Assembly: GCA_903873655.1 (NCBI GenBank)
Contig: CAIQPH010000126.1
Location: forward strand, 1-42,090
Reading direction: 5' to 3'
Source of the DNA: an uncultured Holophagaceae bacterium
Lineage (GTDB): Bacteria; Acidobacteriota; Holophagae; Holophagales; Holophagaceae
Length of the DNA stretch: 42,090 nucleotides
Part shown: positions 39,101 to 42,090 of the stretch, in pieces
Layout of the letters: every line of letters starts with the position of its first letter
Numbering within the stretch: the stretch's first letter is position 1
The notes under the pieces: model-generated
What the model saw: the letters and a program-made list of their open reading frames with translations, nothing else
Database searches by the model: none
Told to the model about the DNA's origin: nothing
Program-made: the position numbers and the translations under genes

Positions 39101-40783
39101 GTGACGAACAAATACAGCGATTTTCGGGTCACCATGAACCCGGCCGCGCCCGGACAAGTGTCCATGGCCCGGGGCAAGGGGGCCGTCGCCTCCGCTTCCC
39201 GGCAGGCGTCGGAGCTGGCCATCCAGGTGCTGCAGGGCGGCGGCAATGCCTTTGATGCTGCCTTCGCCACAGCCTTTTCCCTCTGCATCTACCACCCCCA
39301 GGCGGGCAATCTCGGTGGCGGGGGGTACCTCCTTTTCCAGGAAAGAGGGGGGCAGCCCAAGGTTTTCAACTACCGGGAGCAGGCCCCCAGTGGCGCCTCA
39401 CGCGAAGCCTTCCTGTTGGCGGATGGCACACCGGATCCAGACAAGACGGCCTTCGGGCCAAGGTCCGTCTGCGTGCCCGGTACGGTCAAGGCTTTCTTTG
39501 AACTCCAGAAGCGCCATGGCGCCTTGCAGGCCAAGGATCTCCTGCTTGCGGTAGCCCAGCTGGCCGAGCAGGGGGCGACCCTCACCCAGTACGAAGCGAA
39601 TTGCCTCAACCGCCTTGGCCCCAGGCTCGCGGCATCGCCCGAGGCCAGGCGGATCTACGTCCGCGCGGAGCCGTTCCGGGCCGGCGATCTCCTGCCCAAT
39701 CCCGCCCTTGCCAAGACCCTCACCCTCCTGGCCCAGGAAGGTGAACGGGCCTTCTACCGGGGCCGGATCGCCGAGCAGATGGTAGCTGATCTGCAGGGCA
39801 ACGGCGGGTTCATGACGGCGGAAGATCTTGCTGCATACGAGCTTCGGGATGTGCCCCCCATCCACATGGAAATCGCAGGCCGACAGGTCTGGACCGTGCC
39901 CCCGGAAGGCGGCGGCGCCATGGTCCTGGAGATCCTGGGCATCCTGGATCGAGCGGCCTTCAAGCGCTGGGCGTATGGCAGTCCTGATTACTATCACCAT
40001 CTGGCGCAGGCCTCCAAGCTGGCCTTCATCGACCGCATGGACTACCTGGGGGATGTCCCCCTCGGAGCCCCGTATCAACGACTCCTCACACGGGAGAACA
40101 CCGATCGGCTCTTCGGACTCATCGACCCTGCACGGGACACTCCCACAGAACGCCTGGCGACCAGGAACCGCGAGCCGAAGGCATCAGGAAAGAACACCAC
40201 CCACTTCGCCATCATGGACGCCGAGGGCAACGCGGTCTCCAACTCCTACACCATGAACCTCCGCTACGGTTCGAAATGGGCCGTGGCCGGAGCCGGGTTC
40301 CTGCTCAACGGCAGCATTGATTCCTTTTCCTTCGTCGAGGGGAAAGAGAACTACTTCGGCGTCCGCGGCAGCGGACCCAACCTCTTCGCCCCGGGCAAGC
40401 GCCCCGCCAGCAACATGGCCCCCGTAATCGTGACTTCGGACGGTGCCGTGGACATGCTGCTGGGAACGCCCGGGGGACCCACCATTCCCACCACCCTGGC
40501 ACACATCCTCATGGCCACGCTGATTCATGGAGAGGACCCGGCTCCTTTGATCCGCGCCAGCCGCCTGCACCACCAGGGCTGGCCTGACGTTCTTTCCCAC
40601 GAACCCGGCTTTGACCGGCCCGAACTGCTCACCGCCCTAGCCGGAATGGGCTACACCCTCAAGGACAAGCAGGAACTCATATCCGATGTGCAGGGCCTCT
40701 TCAGGAGAGGCGACCAGCTCCTGGCCGTCAGCGACTACCGCCGGGAAGGGCAGGCCATGGCGTATCCTGATGAACATGGCTAA
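39101..40783 (+). CDS. ggt: Gamma-glutamyltransferase family protein
   Basis: GKGAVASASRQASELAIQVLQGGGNAFDAAFATAFSLCIYHPQAGNLGGGGYLLF; nucleophile region NTTHFAIMDAEGNAVSNSYTMN; GTPGGPTIPTTL. Start GTG 39101 (RBS AAGGA) or ATG 39134. Confidence 0.93.
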   Translation: MTNKYSDFRVTMNPAAPGQVSMARGKGAVASASRQASELAIQVLQGGGNAFDAAFATAFSLCIYHPQAGNLGGGGYLLFQERGGQPKVFNYREQAPSGASREAFLLADGTPDPDKTAFGPRSVCVPGTVKAFFELQKRHGALQAKDLLLAVAQLAEQGATLTQYEANCLNRLGPRLAASPEARRIYVRAEPFRAGDLLPNPALAKTLTLLAQEGERAFYRGRIAEQMVADLQGNGGFMTAEDLAAYELRDVPPIHMEIAGRQVWTVPPEGGGAMVLEILGILDRAAFKRWAYGSPDYYHHLAQASKLAFIDRMDYLGDVPLGAPYQRLLTRENTDRLFGLIDPARDTPTERLATRNREPKASGKNTTHFAIMDAEGNAVSNSYTMNLRYGSKWAVAGAGFLLNGSIDSFSFVEGKENYFGVRGSGPNLFAPGKRPASNMAPVIVTSDGAVDMLLGTPGGPTIPTTLAHILMATLIHGEDPAPLIRASRLHHQGWPDVLSHEPGFDRPELLTALAGMGYTLKDKQELISDVQGLFRRGDQLLAVSDYRREGQAMAYPDEHG

Positions 40784-41186
40784 CCCCTCTGGTCGCAAAC
40801 CACCCGCTCCGAAAACCAAGTCAGGCAAGCCAACGACTGAAGCGCCCAAACGTTCGTCCCAACCGTCCCTCCGCTTCCACTTCTCCGAAGACCTGCACCG
40901 GAGGACCTGCTCTGTGCTCGACGCAGTAGAACGGGCCAAGGATCCTGTCTCGCAGCGCGAGGCTGTCGCAGAAGTGGTCGTGGAACTGACCGACAGTGGC
41001 CTGGACGCCTACTTCATGGAACCCCTCAAGCTCGCCAACACCGGCTTCCTCGTGCAGCAGTCGGCATCTCTGGGCATGGCAGGGGCCAGAAAGGTCATGG
41101 GTTCTGTCATCCGCAACATCATCGGACGCATGGATGGCCCTCAGTTGCTTTCCGTGTGTGGCTCCATCCGCAAGTTCATGGCCTGA
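40776..41186 (+). CDS. Hypothetical protein
   Basis: Start overlaps ggt stop; Lys/Pro-rich N-terminus then helical domain; intact frame. Confidence 0.6.
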   Translation: MANPSGRKPPAPKTKSGKPTTEAPKRSSQPSLRFHFSEDLHRRTCSVLDAVERAKDPVSQREAVAEVVVELTDSGLDAYFMEPLKLANTGFLVQQSASLGMAGARKVMGSVIRNIIGRMDGPQLLSVCGSIRKFMA

Positions 41187-41213
41187 GTTCTTCCAACCTC
41201 AACCGTGAATATT

Positions 41214-41663
41214 TCAGGCGGAGACCGCCTGGCAGCACCAAACTTCGGCCCACCGGTCCTCCACCTTTCCCTTGACCGCGTTGACGAACTGGATGTCCAT
41301 TTTCGTCATGTGGATCATTAGCCAATCGACCAGGGCTGTGCTCAATTCGGTTGCCCTGGCCCTGGTTGGATCACGCTTGTACTGCGACCTGTAGCTGGCA
41401 ACCTGCTCCAGAAATTGATGATGTTCAGTCCGGCACTCCGAAGCCCCCGGGTGATCGACAGCTACCATCAGGGTTTCTTCTTCCCTGAGGTGAGTGAGGA
41501 TGTCTCCAAAAAGAGCGTCCAGGGCAAGGGGGATCTGTTTCTCGCCTCCTTCCGAGTGGATGGCCTCGTGCAGCCGGTTCATCGCATTGAATAGATTCCA
41601 GTGCCGAAGATCGAGGCTCGGAATCCCGACCTCGTACCATTCGCTCCACTTTACGACTGTCAT
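41214..41663 (-). CDS. Bacteriohemerythrin-like protein
   Basis: WSEWYEVGIPSLDLRHWNLFNAMNRLHEAI; HLREEETLM; CRTEHHQFLEQV; WLMIHMTKMDIQF. Confidence 0.88.
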   Translation of the reverse strand: MTVVKWSEWYEVGIPSLDLRHWNLFNAMNRLHEAIHSEGGEKQIPLALDALFGDILTHLREEETLMVAVDHPGASECRTEHHQFLEQVASYRSQYKRDPTRARATELSTALVDWLMIHMTKMDIQFVNAVKGKVEDRWAEVWCCQAVSA

Positions 41664-41735
41664 GGTGAATCTCTCAGAATGAGCGGCGTGACCCGCCTGG
41701 TGAGACAACCCATCCCCCTGGCTCACCCTTCACGG

Positions 41736-41933
41736 TCAGCCTGCTATGGACTGCCGACCCAGAGGGGTGAGGATGATGGCCTGATCCCGGCCTCTTGCCA
41801 GCAGGCCCTGCTTCACCAGGCGGGAAACGACTTCAGGGTTGCCGGGTGAGATGCAGTCCCCCTGGGCGATCACAAGGGCTGGCAAGTACCTGCTCGCTTC
41901 GGAAAAGAACATGCGTCCATGCCCGGAACGCAC
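41736..41933 (-). CDS. Small hypothetical protein, possibly winged-helix
   Basis: SPGNPEVVSRLVKQGLLARGRDQAIILTPLGRQSIAG resembles a winged-helix tail. Confidence 0.35.
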   Translation of the reverse strand: MRSGHGRMFFSEASRYLPALVIAQGDCISPGNPEVVSRLVKQGLLARGRDQAIILTPLGRQSIAG

Positions 41934-41993
41934 CGTGGAACATAGAACCTCTAGTGTAGTGCGCTCAAAATAGTGGGACCTTTGTTTGAGTCA

Positions 41994-42025
41994 CCGCACT
42001 TGATACTGAGAGGTATCGAGTGCGG
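41994..42025 (+). promoter_or_regulatory. Hairpin enclosing the RBS (loop) and GTG start (stem) of the downstream probable transposase
   Basis: CCGCACTTGATAC-TGAGAG-GTATCGAGTGCGG; 13-bp stem with one U-G wobble. Confidence 0.7.
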
Positions 42026-42090
42026 GATTTTGTGCGAATCGAACTGACCACCATCGAGCGTGAGCGCCTGGAAAGCACGGCGAGGAGTCG
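42020..42090 (+). CDS. 5' end of a probable IS630-like transposase, truncated by the window end
   Basis: GTG start preceded by GAGAGG; VRDFVRIELTTIERERLESTARS resembles transposase N-termini (L-T-x-x-E-R-x-x-L). Confidence 0.45.
   Translation, partial: MRDFVRIELTTIERERLESTARS

Overview
This is a 42.1 kb, GC-rich bacterial chromosomal window. The protein style suggests an Acidobacteriota/Holophagae-like genome, but that is an inference without any search. It is mostly housekeeping genes plus three notable modules. (1) ~2.8-6.4 kb, minus strand: a tightly packed operon encoding a short Lys/Cys-rich secreted peptide with five SCG motifs (HvfA/bufferin-like RiPP precursor), a DUF692/MNIO enzyme, a DUF2063 partner, a YceI-like protein, an ECF sigma factor and a small soluble zinc anti-sigma protein. 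(2) ~27.66-28.81 kb: tRNA-His and tRNA-Arg, each abutted by a long perfect or near-perfect hairpin, flanking an IS200-type element and tRNA T-arm-like scraps. (3) ~28.8-38.8 kb: a divergent [NiFe]-hydrogenase locus (hypABFCDE on minus, hyaABCD-like on plus) whose small subunit carries both extra cysteines typical of O2-tolerant group 1d enzymes. Other genes include rnd, fliW-csrA-yjfB, uvrA, CHAD protein, histidine kinase, murI, prmA, sigma-54 activator, Sir2, MFS, AmgK/MurU-like pair, CNNM/CBS protein, FrzS-like pseudo-receiver coiled-coil, DegQ-like protease, gamma-glutamyltransferase and a bacteriohemerythrin with a Cys at an expected iron-ligand His. The window ends inside the start of a probable transposase. 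All calls come from reading sequence and motifs; no database search was run.
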